Source: Achromobacter kerstersii
GTDB lineage: Bacteria; Pseudomonadota; Gammaproteobacteria; Burkholderiales; Burkholderiaceae_B
Assembly (NCBI RefSeq): GCF_902859595.1
Contig: NZ_CADIJQ010000001.1
Span: forward strand, 1,948,143-2,012,142
Reading direction: 5' to 3'
DNA length: 64,000 bases
Part shown: one piece after another, positions 1 through 10,768 of the stretch
Layout: each line of letters starts with the position of its first letter
How positions within the stretch are numbered: the first letter of the stretch is position 1
Notes under the pieces: generated by a model
What the model was told of the DNA's origin: nothing
The model's input: only the letters and a program-made list of their open reading frames with translations
Database searches by the model: none
Translations under genes and position numbers: made by a program

Positions 1-45
1 CTATCTGCGGGGCGCCGTGCTGCCCGCCGGCTGCAAGCGCGTGCC

Positions 46-132
46 GGCGAACAGAAAGACCTTGGCGGTGTAGCGGCGAACAGGAAGGCTCGGGCAGCGT
101 AGCGGCGATCGCCAGGCGGAACGGGCCGCAGC
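46..132. repeat. 29-bp degenerate tandem repeat, three copies
   Basis: Three back-to-back 29-base units start at 46, 75 and 104. The first two share the opening GGCGAACAG and the ending GTAGC; the third is more diverged (GGCGATCGC...GCAGC). The array sits just before the 3' end of the leftward SRPBCC gene. No function can be assigned. Confidence 0.6.
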
Positions 133-143
133 TCAATTCGCGA

Positions 144-599
144 TCAACCCTGCACTGACCCCGCGCGCACCTTCTCATCCAGCGCCGCCAGCCCCGCCGC
201 GAAAACGCCCTGGCCCACGGCCTTGGCCACGTCGGCGAGTTCGGCGCCTTCCACGCGGAAGTCCGCCCACCATTCCACCAGCGTATGGCCGCTTTCGGTG
301 ATGGGGCGCAGCGACACGCCGGCGATGTAGTCGCGCATCGGCAAGCTGGTCTCGATGATGGAATAGCGCAGCGCCGTGCCGGGGTCGTCCAGCATCAGCA
401 ACTGCTCGCGCACAAAGCCCGAGGGCTTGAGCGCCAGATATCGCACGCTGCCCACCGCGTCGTGGCGACCGTCGGCTTCCAGCCGGCTTTGCGCGATGCC
501 CGGATGCCACCCGGCCAGGCCGTTGAAGTCACGGAACAAGGGCCAAACCTTGTCCAGCGGCGCGTGGATGATGGCACTGACGTGTACGGTGTGCGGCAT
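144..599 (-). CDS. SRPBCC (START/polyketide cyclase-like) family protein
   Basis: The 151-residue protein begins MPHTVHVSAIIHAP and contains the typical SRPBCC opening: a beta strand, then APLDKVWPLFRDF, followed by alternating strands ending in VEWWADF and a long C-terminal helix. The family forms a deep hydrophobic pocket for small lipophilic ligands; the ligand cannot be read from sequence. A longer frame extends upstream, but the Met at 599 is preferred because it begins exactly at the conserved first strand and lies 11 bases after the stop of the TIM-barrel gene. That spacing makes it the third gene of the leftward operon 2667-144. No signal peptide is visible, so it should be cytoplasmic. 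Confidence 0.8.
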   Translation of the reverse strand: MPHTVHVSAIIHAPLDKVWPLFRDFNGLAGWHPGIAQSRLEADGRHDAVGSVRYLALKPSGFVREQLLMLDDPGTALRYSIIETSLPMRDYIAGVSLRPITESGHTLVEWWADFRVEGAELADVAKAVGQGVFAAGLAALDEKVRAGSVQG

Positions 600-610
600 G
601 GGAACGCCTC

Positions 611-1441
611 TTAGAAGGTCAGGTTTTTGAACTCGCGCGTGGCAGCGGTCAGCGCTTGTTCGGTGGGCAGGCGCTCCATGGAGCTGGCGCCATAGAAACC
701 GTGGCAATGCTTGCAGGCGCGCAGCACGTGCGCGGCGTCGTCAGGCGTGGCGATGGGGCCGCCATGGCACAGCACGATGATGTCCGGGCGCACGGCCAGT
801 GCGGCTTCGGCGATGCGGTCGATGGCGGCGACGCAGCCGTCCAGCGTCTGCGACGTTTCGGCGCCGATGGAACCGCCGGTGGTCAGGCCCATGTGCGCGA
901 CGATGATGTCGGCGCCCGCTTTCGCCATGGCCACCGCATCGTCTTCGTTGAACACGTAGGGCGTGGTCAGCATGCCCTTCTTGTGCGCCAGACGGATCAT
1001 GTCGACTTCCAGCGCATAGCCCATGCCGGTCTCTTCCAGGTTGGCGCGGAAGGTGCCGTCAATCAAGCCCACGGTGGGAAAGTTCTGCACGCCGGAAAAT
1101 CCCTGGCGCTTCAGGTCGTCCAGGAACACATCGAAATCGCAGAACGGGTCGGTGCCGTTCACGCCGGCCAGCACCGGCGTCTGCTTCACCACCGGCAGCA
1201 CTTCGCGGCCCATGTCGACCACGATCTCGTTGGCGTTGCCGTAGGCCAGCAAGCCGGCCAGCGAGCCCCGGCCGGCCATGCGGTAGCGGCCCGAGTTATA
1301 GATCACGATCAGGTCGATGCCGCCCGCTTCTTCGCACTTGGCTGACAGCCCCGTGCCTGCGCCGCCGCCCACGATGGGCGTGCGCGCGCGCACCATGGCG
1401 CGAAACTTGTCCAGCAGCTCGTTACGGTCAAAACGCGGCAT
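611..1441 (-). CDS. Phosphoenolpyruvate hydrolase-like TIM-barrel protein
   Basis: This 276-residue protein ([16 protein letters not shown]) matches the TIM-barrel family annotated as PEP hydrolase-like, which is found next to, or fused to, UPF0261/Tm-1 proteins. Visible hallmarks are [17 protein letters not shown] near residue 25, [17 protein letters not shown] near 46, and glycine-rich strand ends such as [19 protein letters not shown] in the second half. The gene starts 11 bases after the stop of the Tm-1-like gene, so the two are probably cotranscribed. The biochemical activity of this family is not established to my knowledge; the name reflects homology only. Confidence 0.82.
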   Translation of the reverse strand: MPRFDRNELLDKFRAMVRARTPIVGGGAGTGLSAKCEEAGGIDLIVIYNSGRYRMAGRGSLAGLLAYGNANEIVVDMGREVLPVVKQTPVLAGVNGTDPFCDFDVFLDDLKRQGFSGVQNFPTVGLIDGTFRANLEETGMGYALEVDMIRLAHKKGMLTTPYVFNEDDAVAMAKAGADIIVAHMGLTTGGSIGAETSQTLDGCVAAIDRIAEAALAVRPDIIVLCHGGPIATPDDAAHVLRACKHCHGFYGASSMERLPTEQALTAATREFKNLTF

Positions 1442-1452
1442 GACGGCAATCC

Positions 1453-2667
1453 TTAGTGTGTAGCAATGTCAAGAAAGTGATCGACCGCCGTCTTGGCGAA
1501 CAGCGGGTCGTTGATGTGGCACGGCACGCGCACCAGGCGGCGGTTGGGCGTCTGCACCAGATGCGCTTCCAGCGCGGCGAATAAGGCGGCATCGGCCTCG
1601 GGGTTCCAGAACGCCTGGCCCGGCGCGTCCAGCGCCGAAACGCCGCCTTCGGGAATCAAAAAGCGCACCGGCCCGTTGCATTGATTCAGCCTCGCGGCGA
1701 TCCATTCGCCCTGCCGCGTGTTTTCCTCGACCGTGGTGCGCATCAGCGTCACCTGCGGATTGTGCGGATAGAACTGGCGGCCTTGATAGCGTTCGGGAAT
1801 GGTCTCCATACCGCCAAAATTCACCATGTCCAGCGCGCCGCAAGATCCAACATAAGGCGCGCCCGTGCGCGCCACCGCGCCGAAGCGGTCTTCGGTGCAG
1901 GCCAAGACGCCGCCGAACAGGAAGTCGCACACTTCCGTTGTCGTCAGGTCCAGCACGCCGCCCAGCAGATGGCTGTCCAGCAGCTTTTCCATCGACTGCC
2001 CGCCCGTGCCCGTGGCGTGAAATACCAGGCAGTCGTAGCGCGATTCCAGCAAAGGCGTTACCTGCTGCACGCAGGCGGTCGTCACACCGAACATGGTGAT
2101 GCCAACGGCAGGCCGGCTGTCGTCTTCGGCAGCAATGCTATCCGCCATCCGGAACGCGCCTGCGACGGCGCCTGCCGCATTGGCCAGCACGCGGCGTGAA
2201 ATGCGGTTAAGACCGGCCACGTCGGTCACGGAATACATCATGGCGATATCAGAGGGCCCGACATACGGCGCGACATTGCCCGAGGCCATCGTCGACACCA
2301 TCAGTTTGGGCGTGCCGATGGGCATGGCTCGCATCGCGGGGGTGATCAGCGCGGTGCCGCCCGAGCCGCCCAGGCCCAGCATGGCGCCAATGCCGTCATG
2401 GCCGGCCGCATAGCGCTCAAAGGCCAGCGCCATGGCGGCGATTGCGGTGCCGCGGTCGCCGGTGAAGACGGCGTCAACGCCATCGGGATGGCTGCGCGCC
2501 ACCTCTTGCGCCTGCACCTGCGCCGCGCTGGCGGCGCCCGAGGTGGACACGTCTACCGACACCACGTCCAGCCCGTCGCGCTTGAGCAGATTCACGACGT
2601 ACTCGGCTTCGTGGCCCTTGGTGTCGTAGGTGGCGGCAACAAAGACCCGCCGATTCGAATGCGTCAT
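1453..2667 (-). CDS. Tm-1-like ATP-binding domain protein (UPF0261)
   Basis: The 404-residue protein starts [20 protein letters not shown], the characteristic beginning of the UPF0261 family, whose plant member Tm-1 binds ATP and inhibits tobamovirus replication. A glycine-rich loop ([19 protein letters not shown], about residues 136-155), a second glycine stretch [18 protein letters not shown] and the late motif [16 protein letters not shown] are all present. Length is normal for the bacterial single-domain form. It leads an operon with the TIM-barrel and SRPBCC genes and is transcribed away from a TetR regulator 72 bases upstream, which suggests local repression. The substrate is unknown. 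Confidence 0.85.
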   Translation of the reverse strand: MTHSNRRVFVAATYDTKGHEAEYVVNLLKRDGLDVVSVDVSTSGAASAAQVQAQEVARSHPDGVDAVFTGDRGTAIAAMALAFERYAAGHDGIGAMLGLGGSGGTALITPAMRAMPIGTPKLMVSTMASGNVAPYVGPSDIAMMYSVTDVAGLNRISRRVLANAAGAVAGAFRMADSIAAEDDSRPAVGITMFGVTTACVQQVTPLLESRYDCLVFHATGTGGQSMEKLLDSHLLGGVLDLTTTEVCDFLFGGVLACTEDRFGAVARTGAPYVGSCGALDMVNFGGMETIPERYQGRQFYPHNPQVTLMRTTVEENTRQGEWIAARLNQCNGPVRFLIPEGGVSALDAPGQAFWNPEADAALFAALEAHLVQTPNRRLVRVPCHINDPLFAKTAVDHFLDIATH

Positions 2668-2739
2668 GGCTCCTCCGCGGGCGGCTACACTCGGTGCGCG
2701 CCTCGATATGTGAGGCCGCTAGGCCTGTAGAATCAAGAA

Positions 2740-3477
2740 ATGAGACGAAAGAATCATACTGAGACACCTGTCTCACGTCAAACCTTAGCCCCTGCCAAAC
2801 CCGCCGCCGGATCGGGCGCGGCTGCCCGCCTGATCGCACCCGCCAGCCCGCAGGCCGCGGCCAGCGGCGAACCGCCTCACGGCCCGCGCGCCCGCATGCG
2901 CAAGACGCTGCTGGACGCCGCGCAGCAGTTGATGGCTCAAGGCATTACGCCATCGGTCGCGGAACTGGCCGAACACGCCCAGGTATCGCGCGCCACCGCC
3001 TACCGCTACTTTCCCAGCCAAAGCGCGCTGATCGCCGCCGTGGTGGACGAGAGCCTGGGCCCCATCCTGGCGTGGGACTCCACCGCGCCGGATGCCGCGA
3101 CGCGGGTCGATGAGCTGCTGCGCTTTGCCTACCCCCGGCTGGCATCGCACGAAGCGCCGCTGCGCGCCGCCATCATGGTGTCTTTGCAGCAGCACGCCGA
3201 AGCCGCTGCGGGCAAGTCCACCGCCGAACCGCGATTGGTGCGCGGCCACCGTGTCGACATCCTGAAGCGCGCCATCGCGCCGTTGGCGGCAGAGCTGTCG
3301 GCGGCCGAGCAGGCGCGCGTGGCGCAAGCGTTGTCGCTGGTGTACGGCACGGAGGTGTTTCTGGTGTTGAAAGACATCTGGAATCTGGACCTGCCCGCGG
3401 TGACGGACGTGGTGCGCTGGACGGCCAACGCCATCATCAACCAGGCGCTGGCGGACGCGAACGCAGCGAAGCCGTAG
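2740..3477 (+). CDS. TetR/AcrR family transcriptional regulator
   Basis: The product is 245 residues. The DNA-binding domain lies near residues 53-100, with TPSVAELAEHAQVSRATAYR as helix-turn-helix and the hallmark YRYFPSQSALIAAV; the rest is a helical ligand-binding domain. It is divergent from the Tm-1-like operon and is its probable regulator. The first 52 residues are an unusual Pro/Ala-rich extension. A perfect 16-base palindrome at 2760-2775 falls inside this extension, so translation may really start downstream, for example at the ATG at 2896 (MRKTLLDAAQQ). The third-base GC bias upstream of 2896 still looks coding, so the longer start is kept with reservation. Confidence 0.85.
   Translation: MRRKNHTETPVSRQTLAPAKPAAGSGAAARLIAPASPQAAASGEPPHGPRARMRKTLLDAAQQLMAQGITPSVAELAEHAQVSRATAYRYFPSQSALIAAVVDESLGPILAWDSTAPDAATRVDELLRFAYPRLASHEAPLRAAIMVSLQQHAEAAAGKSTAEPRLVRGHRVDILKRAIAPLAAELSAAEQARVAQALSLVYGTEVFLVLKDIWNLDLPAVTDVVRWTANAIINQALADANAAKP
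2760..2775. promoter_or_regulatory. Candidate TetR operator (perfect inverted repeat)
   Basis: TGAGACA-CC-TGTCTCA is a perfect palindrome with 7-base arms. A further TGAGAC half-site lies at 2740-2745, overlapping the annotated TetR start, and a smaller inverted repeat AGGCC-GCTA-GGCCT lies at 2713-2726. The position between the divergent TetR and Tm-1-like genes is what is expected of an autoregulatory TetR operator. Binding is inferred. Confidence 0.5.
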
Positions 3478-3578
3478 CCCCTGACGCGCGGCTGTCATGG
3501 CCGCGTCACCCGCCGCCTGCATAGTTCCGCGTTTTGCGGCCATGCCTTTCGCATGCCGCCAAACGTTGGAGTGTGTCC

Positions 3579-5240
3579 ATGCAGTTCGAAGTATCCCGCT
3601 TGCGGCGGGCCATCATGCCCTTGTCGCTGGCTTGCGTCACCCTGTTGAGCGCGTGCGGCGGCAGTGATGACGATGACGAAACCGTGACAGCGCCCACCCC
3701 GCCGGCCGTCACCGAACCCGCGCCGCCCGTTGAGCCGAAGCCGCCGGTTGAAACCGGCGCCTGGAGCGCGGGCGACCTGCATGTGCACACGTACCAATCG
3801 GACGACGCGCAAGTCAGCCTGGAAAGCGCGCTGGACCAGGCCTTTGACCGCTACAAGCTGGACTGGGCCGCCATTTCGAACCACTTGCGCCTGTCTGGCC
3901 GTGACCACACCGGCACCGCGCTGGCAGGCGGCTCCATTCCGTTTTCCAGCGGCATGGCGCAGTACGAAGTGCCTTTCATCCAAAGCGCGCAGGCCGCAGG
4001 CCGCTATGTCGGCAAGATCATCTTCTCGTCGTTCGAATGGGACATGCCCACGCATGACCACGTGAACATCGGCATTGGCACAAACGACCCGATGTCGGCC
4101 AAGTCGCTGCAAGCGGTGGCCGAATTCGAATACCTGTTCACCAACCGCGACCCCGCGCTGTTCGACCCGCTGCTGGTATCGCGCTTGTCGGGCGAAACCC
4201 GCGCGTTCACCACGCATGCCGATTCGCTGGCCGCGCTGAAGTGGCTGCGCGACAAGCACCCCGACAGCTACATGCTGCTGAATCACCCGTCGCGCTATGC
4301 CGGCAAGTACACGGTCGCGCAACTGCGCGAGATGAACGACCTGGCTCCGTCCGTCTTCTTCGCCATTGAAGGCATGGTGGGCAACCAGATGGAGCCGGAC
4401 CGCGGCGGCTACGCCACGGCCTACACCAACGCCTTCCTGCCCAACCGCACGTATGGCGGCGTGGACTATCTGGTCGCGCACTTGGGCGGCACGTGGGACG
4501 CGCTGTTGGGTGAAGGCCGGCGCATCTGGACGGTGGCTGATTCCGACTTCCACTTCCGCACCGCATCGGGCCTGTACAGCTCTGGCTACGCGCCCGGCGA
4601 ATACGCCAAGACGCACGTCTGGAAAGACGGCAACGACATGGCGGCCGTGGTCGCGGGCTTGAAGAGCGGCCGCGTGTTCGGTGTGTTCGGCGACCTGATC
4701 GACGCGCTGGACTTCCAGGCCAAGGGCGCGGCGGGCGCTGTGCACATGGGCGGCGAACTGCAAGCCGCCAAGGGCGAGAAAGTGGAAGTCACCATCCGCT
4801 TTCGCAGCCCCGACAGCAACCACTACGAATACCCGATCGAAAGCGGCAACCCGACCTACGTGAAGCCCACCGTCAACCACGTGGACCTGATCGTGGGCGA
4901 CGTGGGCACGCGCGCCGCCGCCGGCACCGCGGGTTACGACGCCGACACCAACCCCACGACCCGCGTGCTGGCTCGCTTCACGCGCGCCGATTGGACGGTG
5001 GACGCCGAAGGCTACAACGTCATCAAGACGACGGTGACGGCGGACAAGAGCCAGTACCTGCGCTTGCGCGGCACGAACCTGGGCGTGGACGTGGCGGGCG
5101 AAACGGCAGCGGGCGAACCGCTGCCCGACGCCAAGGTGGACCTGGCGGATAACGCCGCCCGCTTCAACGCCATCAACGCGCGCAACTACAACGACCTGTG
5201 GTTCTACTCGAACCCGGTGTTCGTGACGGTCGCGCAGTAA
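3579..5240 (+). CDS. PHP-domain lipoprotein
   Basis: The 553-residue protein starts at an ATG preceded by the ribosome site TTGGAG (3566-3571). The N-terminus has a lipoprotein signal with lipobox LLSAC and Cys26, followed by an acidic, Pro-rich linker. A PHP-type metallo-phosphoesterase domain follows: the metal-binding HVH of AGDLHVHTYQSDDA, later ISNHLR, and ADSDFHFR near residue 335. PHP enzymes use a cluster of metal ions to hydrolyse phosphoesters; an exported, lipid-anchored member suggests a periplasmic or surface phosphatase/phosphodiesterase. The C-terminal 150 residues look like beta-rich accessory sequence. Substrate unknown. A frame extends 15 codons upstream, but it would bury the signal peptide. 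Confidence 0.8.
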   Translation: MQFEVSRLRRAIMPLSLACVTLLSACGGSDDDDETVTAPTPPAVTEPAPPVEPKPPVETGAWSAGDLHVHTYQSDDAQVSLESALDQAFDRYKLDWAAISNHLRLSGRDHTGTALAGGSIPFSSGMAQYEVPFIQSAQAAGRYVGKIIFSSFEWDMPTHDHVNIGIGTNDPMSAKSLQAVAEFEYLFTNRDPALFDPLLVSRLSGETRAFTTHADSLAALKWLRDKHPDSYMLLNHPSRYAGKYTVAQLREMNDLAPSVFFAIEGMVGNQMEPDRGGYATAYTNAFLPNRTYGGVDYLVAHLGGTWDALLGEGRRIWTVADSDFHFRTASGLYSSGYAPGEYAKTHVWKDGNDMAAVVAGLKSGRVFGVFGDLIDALDFQAKGAAGAVHMGGELQAAKGEKVEVTIRFRSPDSNHYEYPIESGNPTYVKPTVNHVDLIVGDVGTRAAAGTAGYDADTNPTTRVLARFTRADWTVDAEGYNVIKTTVTADKSQYLRLRGTNLGVDVAGETAAGEPLPDAKVDLADNAARFNAINARNYNDLWFYSNPVFVTVAQ

Positions 5241-5284
5241 CGCTGGTGGAAGCAGACTGGATGTGAATCCCGTCGCAGGCAAAA

Positions 5285-5317
5285 AAAAGCCCAGCGCACA
5301 CATGGCGCTGGGCTTTT
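5285..5317. terminator. Bidirectional intrinsic terminator
   Basis: A perfect 13-base stem AAAAGCCCAGCGC / GCGCTGGGCTTTT with a 7-base loop lies between two converging genes (the PHP lipoprotein and clpB). A T run follows on the plus strand and an A run precedes it, so it can stop transcription from both sides. Confidence 0.9.
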
Positions 5318-5330
5318 TCGTTTGCAGCAC

Positions 5331-7937
<2,607 letters not shown>

Positions 7938-7998
7938 AATGGTCGTTTGGCTTGTTGGGGAGCCTGACCGATACGTGCCGGCTGGCTCGATATCCTGA

Positions 7999-8026
7999 AT
8001 ATGCGGTCGGATGAGAGAATTTCAAC
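7999..8026 (-). promoter_or_regulatory. Sigma-32 (heat-shock) promoter of clpB
   Basis: Read on the minus strand, a -35 element TTGAAA (8025-8020) is followed by 13 bases and a -10 element CCGCATAT (8006-7999). The sigma-32 consensus is CTTGAA, a 13-17 base gap and CCCCATNT, so seven of eight -10 positions fit. The site is about 60 bases before the clpB start codon, as expected for a heat-shock chaperone gene. Confidence 0.75.
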
Positions 8027-8060
8027 ACCTGCCGCACACGGGTTTGCTTCGACATTCATT

Positions 8061-8132
8061 CAGACGTGCATTCAGACGTGCATTCAGACGCAGATCCAGA
8101 CATCTATCCAGACATCCATCCGGACATGGATC
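8061..8132. repeat. 12-bp tandem repeat, six units
   Basis: Six 12-base units run without gaps from 8061; the first two are identical (CAGACGTGCATT) and later ones drift (CAGACATCTATC, CGGACATGGATC). The array fills most of the space between the clpB heat-shock promoter and the start of the gene at 8146. It would lie in that gene's 5' leader. Confidence 0.8.
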
Positions 8133-8145
8133 AATAAACCGACCT

Positions 8146-8583
8146 ATGAGCATATACGTTTTTGTCTACGGCACCCTACGTGCCGGCGAAATCAATGACC
8201 TGGCCAAAGCCGCCGCCCAGCGCGGGCTGCCCGCCGCCGAATGGGTCGGCGCGGCCACCGTGCCGGGCGTGCTGGTCGACTTCGGCGACTGGCCCGGGCT
8301 GATCCCGGTGGCCGATGGGCGGCGGGTGCGCGGCGACGTCTACCGGGTCGATCCCGGCCTGATCGCCTTGATGGACGAGATCGAAGAATATGTGCCCGGC
8401 CAGCCCTGCTGTTTTGTGCGCCGCGACGTCACCGCGCGCCTGGATACGCCCGCCGACGGCGTCCATGACATCGCCTGCCAGTACTACCCGATCGACCCCG
8501 CGCTGCGAGCCGCAGCCATCGATATCGCGGGCGACGACTGGATCGCGCACCGCCGCAGCCGAACCGGTGGAGACGCCCCGTAA
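8146..8583 (+). CDS. Gamma-glutamylcyclotransferase-like (AIG2/GGCT fold) protein
   Basis: The 145-residue protein starts MSIYVFVYGTLRAGE; the YGTLR motif near the N-terminus is the substrate-loop signature of the GGCT/AIG2 fold. The conserved acidic residue expected for catalysis is present in LIALMDEIEEYVPG (around residue 80). Family members release 5-oxoproline from gamma-glutamyl peptides or amines; the exact substrate cannot be told. The frame continues upstream through a 12-bp repeat array, giving Arg/His-rich nonsense, so the Met at 8146 is the sensible start. It lies upstream of the FNR gene on the same strand, separated by 99 bases. Confidence 0.8.
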   Translation: MSIYVFVYGTLRAGEINDLAKAAAQRGLPAAEWVGAATVPGVLVDFGDWPGLIPVADGRRVRGDVYRVDPGLIALMDEIEEYVPGQPCCFVRRDVTARLDTPADGVHDIACQYYPIDPALRAAAIDIAGDDWIAHRRSRTGGDAP

Positions 8584-8682
8584 GACGGGCGTAGTAACAA
8601 CCGACTACAATGGAATTTGTCTTCACGCTTTTACACCCGTCCCTGCCCTTTGCGGTGCGACGGGCACTCTAGAGGTCATCGT

Positions 8683-9411
8683 ATGCAAAAACGGGTTCCC
8701 GTTGCCCCTGATGCCGCCCACTGTTCCACCTGCATGTTGGGCCACGTGTGTGTTCCCGTGGGCATGGCTGCCGCCGAAGTGGAAAAGCTGGACGAGCTGG
8801 TGAAAGAGCGTGTGCGCCTGGAAAAGGGCAAAACGCTGTATTCGCTGGATCAACCGCTGGACGCCGTTTATGGCGTGCGTTTCGGCAGCATCAAGACTCA
8901 GCTCGAAGACGCCACCGGCCAGATTCAAATCACCGGTTTTCACCTGCCCGGCGAAATCGTCGGCATGGACGGCATGCTGGACAGCAAGCACGTGTCCGCC
9001 GCCGTGGCGCTGGAAGACTCCGAAGTCTGCGTCATCCGCCTGACCGAAGTCGACCGCGTCGCGACGCACCTGCCGTCGCTGCAACAGCAATTCCGCCGTC
9101 TGATGAGCCGCGAAATCACGCGTTCGCATCAGATGCTGGCGTCGCTGGGCTCGATGCGCTCTGAACAGCGCCTGGCCGCTTTCCTCCTGAACCTGTCGCA
9201 ACGTTATGCCTCGCTGGGCTACTCGTCGACCGAGTTCGTGCTGCGCATGAGCCGCGAAGAAATCGGCAACTTCCTGGGCCTGACCTTGGAAACCGTCAGC
9301 CGATTGTTCTCGCGTTTCGCACGTGAGGGCCTGATCAAGATCAACCAGCGCGAAGTCCGCATCCTGGACTTGCCCGCGCTCAAGCAGCTGCTGGGTCACG
9401 AGGGCTGCTGA
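8683..9411 (+). CDS. fnr: FNR-type oxygen-sensing transcriptional regulator
   Basis: The 242-residue protein belongs to the CRP/FNR family. Three N-terminal cysteines (Cys14, Cys17, Cys23) and a central Cys116 in EDSEVCVIRL match the four [4Fe-4S] ligands of FNR, so it should be an active regulator when oxygen is absent. A cyclic-nucleotide-type beta barrel follows, then a long dimerisation helix and a winged helix with EEIGNFLGLTLETVSRLFSR, carrying the E..SR residues that read FNR boxes (TTGAT-N4-ATCAA). In Bordetella the counterpart is often named Btr. A longer frame upstream was rejected because the Met at 8683 fits the family N-terminus. Confidence 0.93.
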   Translation: MQKRVPVAPDAAHCSTCMLGHVCVPVGMAAAEVEKLDELVKERVRLEKGKTLYSLDQPLDAVYGVRFGSIKTQLEDATGQIQITGFHLPGEIVGMDGMLDSKHVSAAVALEDSEVCVIRLTEVDRVATHLPSLQQQFRRLMSREITRSHQMLASLGSMRSEQRLAAFLLNLSQRYASLGYSSTEFVLRMSREEIGNFLGLTLETVSRLFSRFAREGLIKINQREVRILDLPALKQLLGHEGC

Positions 9412-9425
9412 TTACCCGCCGCGCC

Positions 9426-10673
9426 ATGCGCCGCGCACCTGCCTCTTCCGTCTCCCACCGCTCCCACGCTACACACGCCGCAGCGCGCCGAGCGTCCGGG
9501 CGCCGGCTGGGTGCGGCGCTGGCCTTGATTGCCGTGCTCGCCCCCTGGGCCGCGCATGCGCAGACGCCGCTGCCTGACCCCTACGATTACGACGAGGCCG
9601 TGCCCGCGCCCAAACGCGCCGCGCCCTTGCGCTGGCAAACCGTAGAGCTGGGCAAACCCGGCCATAAATACAAAATTCCGGTCTACGCCAATCGCAATCT
9701 GACGAAAGACGACCTGCGCGACATCAAGCAGGTCATCGTCATCATCCACGGCGTCAAACGCGATGCCGACCGCTATTACGAAACCGCCGCCGAGCTGCTG
9801 ACGCACAACCCCGACCGGGCGCGCGACACGCTGATTCTGGCGCCGCGCTTCTCCGGCTCCATTGATTCAGGGTTTGGCGGCATGGCCGCGTGGCGCAAGT
9901 CCAGCTGGGAAGACGGCGATGAAAGCGTGCAGGCCAGCGGCCGCCCCGCGCCCGTCTCGTCGTTCCAGGTGCTGGACGACCTGCTGCGCAGTCTGGACGA
10001 CCGCAAGCGCCTGCCCACGCTGGCCAGCATCGTGCTGGCCGGGCACTCGGCCGGCGGCCAATTGGTGCAGCGCTATGCCGTGCTGAACAACGTCGACGGC
10101 CCGCTGCGGCGCGATGGCCTGGCCCTGCGCTACGTCATCGCCAACCCCTCGTCCTACCTGTACCTGACCAACGAACGGCCGCGCGCCGATGGCAAGGGCT
10201 ACGCGCCCTACGAACGCGGCATCTGCCCCACCTACAACCAGTACAAGTACGGCACGGACAAGCTGCCCGCGTACGTATCCGCCTATGTGTCGGGGTCGGT
10301 ATCTCCCAATGCGCGCGACACCGACGACACCCGGCTCTTTGTCCGCTACGCCGCGCGCGACGTCATCTATCTGCTGGGCGGCGCCGACAACAACCCCGAA
10401 CACCGGCTGCTGGACAAGACCTGCGGCGCCGAAGCGCAAGGCGCCACGCGGCTGGCTCGCGGCACGGGCTACCTGCAATACGAATACGTGCTGGCCGCCC
10501 GTGGCCCCAAACCCGTCACGCTGCATCGCAGCAGCTTCGAAGTGGGCGGCGTGGGGCACGACAACGCGCGCATGTTCGGCTCGGTCTGCGGCGCACAAGC
10601 GCTGTTGGGCAGCGGCGCGCAAACAGGCGACCGCGCCGCCGCGTGCGACATCATCAAGCCGCGCGGCCGCTAA
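9426..10673 (+). CDS. Secreted alpha/beta hydrolase-fold protein
   Basis: This 415-residue protein has an Arg-rich N-terminus and hydrophobic core (LGAALALIAVLAPWAAHAQT), a signal peptide probably cut after AHA near residue 46. The alpha/beta hydrolase fold is suggested by VIVIIHGVKRDADRYY (oxyanion region) and the nucleophile elbow GHSAGGQLVQRYAV with Ser of GHSAGG near residue 207. A late His in GGVGHDNARMFG could complete the triad. The architecture resembles secreted esterases or depolymerase-type enzymes; substrate unknown. It starts 14 bases after the fnr stop, so read-through from fnr is possible. Confidence 0.75.
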   Translation: MRRAPASSVSHRSHATHAAARRASGRRLGAALALIAVLAPWAAHAQTPLPDPYDYDEAVPAPKRAAPLRWQTVELGKPGHKYKIPVYANRNLTKDDLRDIKQVIVIIHGVKRDADRYYETAAELLTHNPDRARDTLILAPRFSGSIDSGFGGMAAWRKSSWEDGDESVQASGRPAPVSSFQVLDDLLRSLDDRKRLPTLASIVLAGHSAGGQLVQRYAVLNNVDGPLRRDGLALRYVIANPSSYLYLTNERPRADGKGYAPYERGICPTYNQYKYGTDKLPAYVSAYVSGSVSPNARDTDDTRLFVRYAARDVIYLLGGADNNPEHRLLDKTCGAEAQGATRLARGTGYLQYEYVLAARGPKPVTLHRSSFEVGGVGHDNARMFGSVCGAQALLGSGAQTGDRAAACDIIKPRGR

Positions 10674-10768
10674 GCCTGACATTTTCCTGAATAACAACTA
10701 TTTACCGGTGCTGCATTTCGCGCCGGGCAGGCGCAAGATACGTCAACGAGTTCCTCCCGAGAGCCGCT

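Noticed and set aside
2..73. Short open frame ending at the left edge (YLRGAVLPAGC... then TAG at 71) as the tail of a rightward gene
   Set aside because: Only 23 residues are visible, the end overlaps a tandem repeat, and no family can be recognised.
8061..8132. Tandem repeat considered as a CRISPR array
   Set aside because: Units are 12 bases with no spacers and no cas genes nearby; the same reasoning rules out the other arrays.
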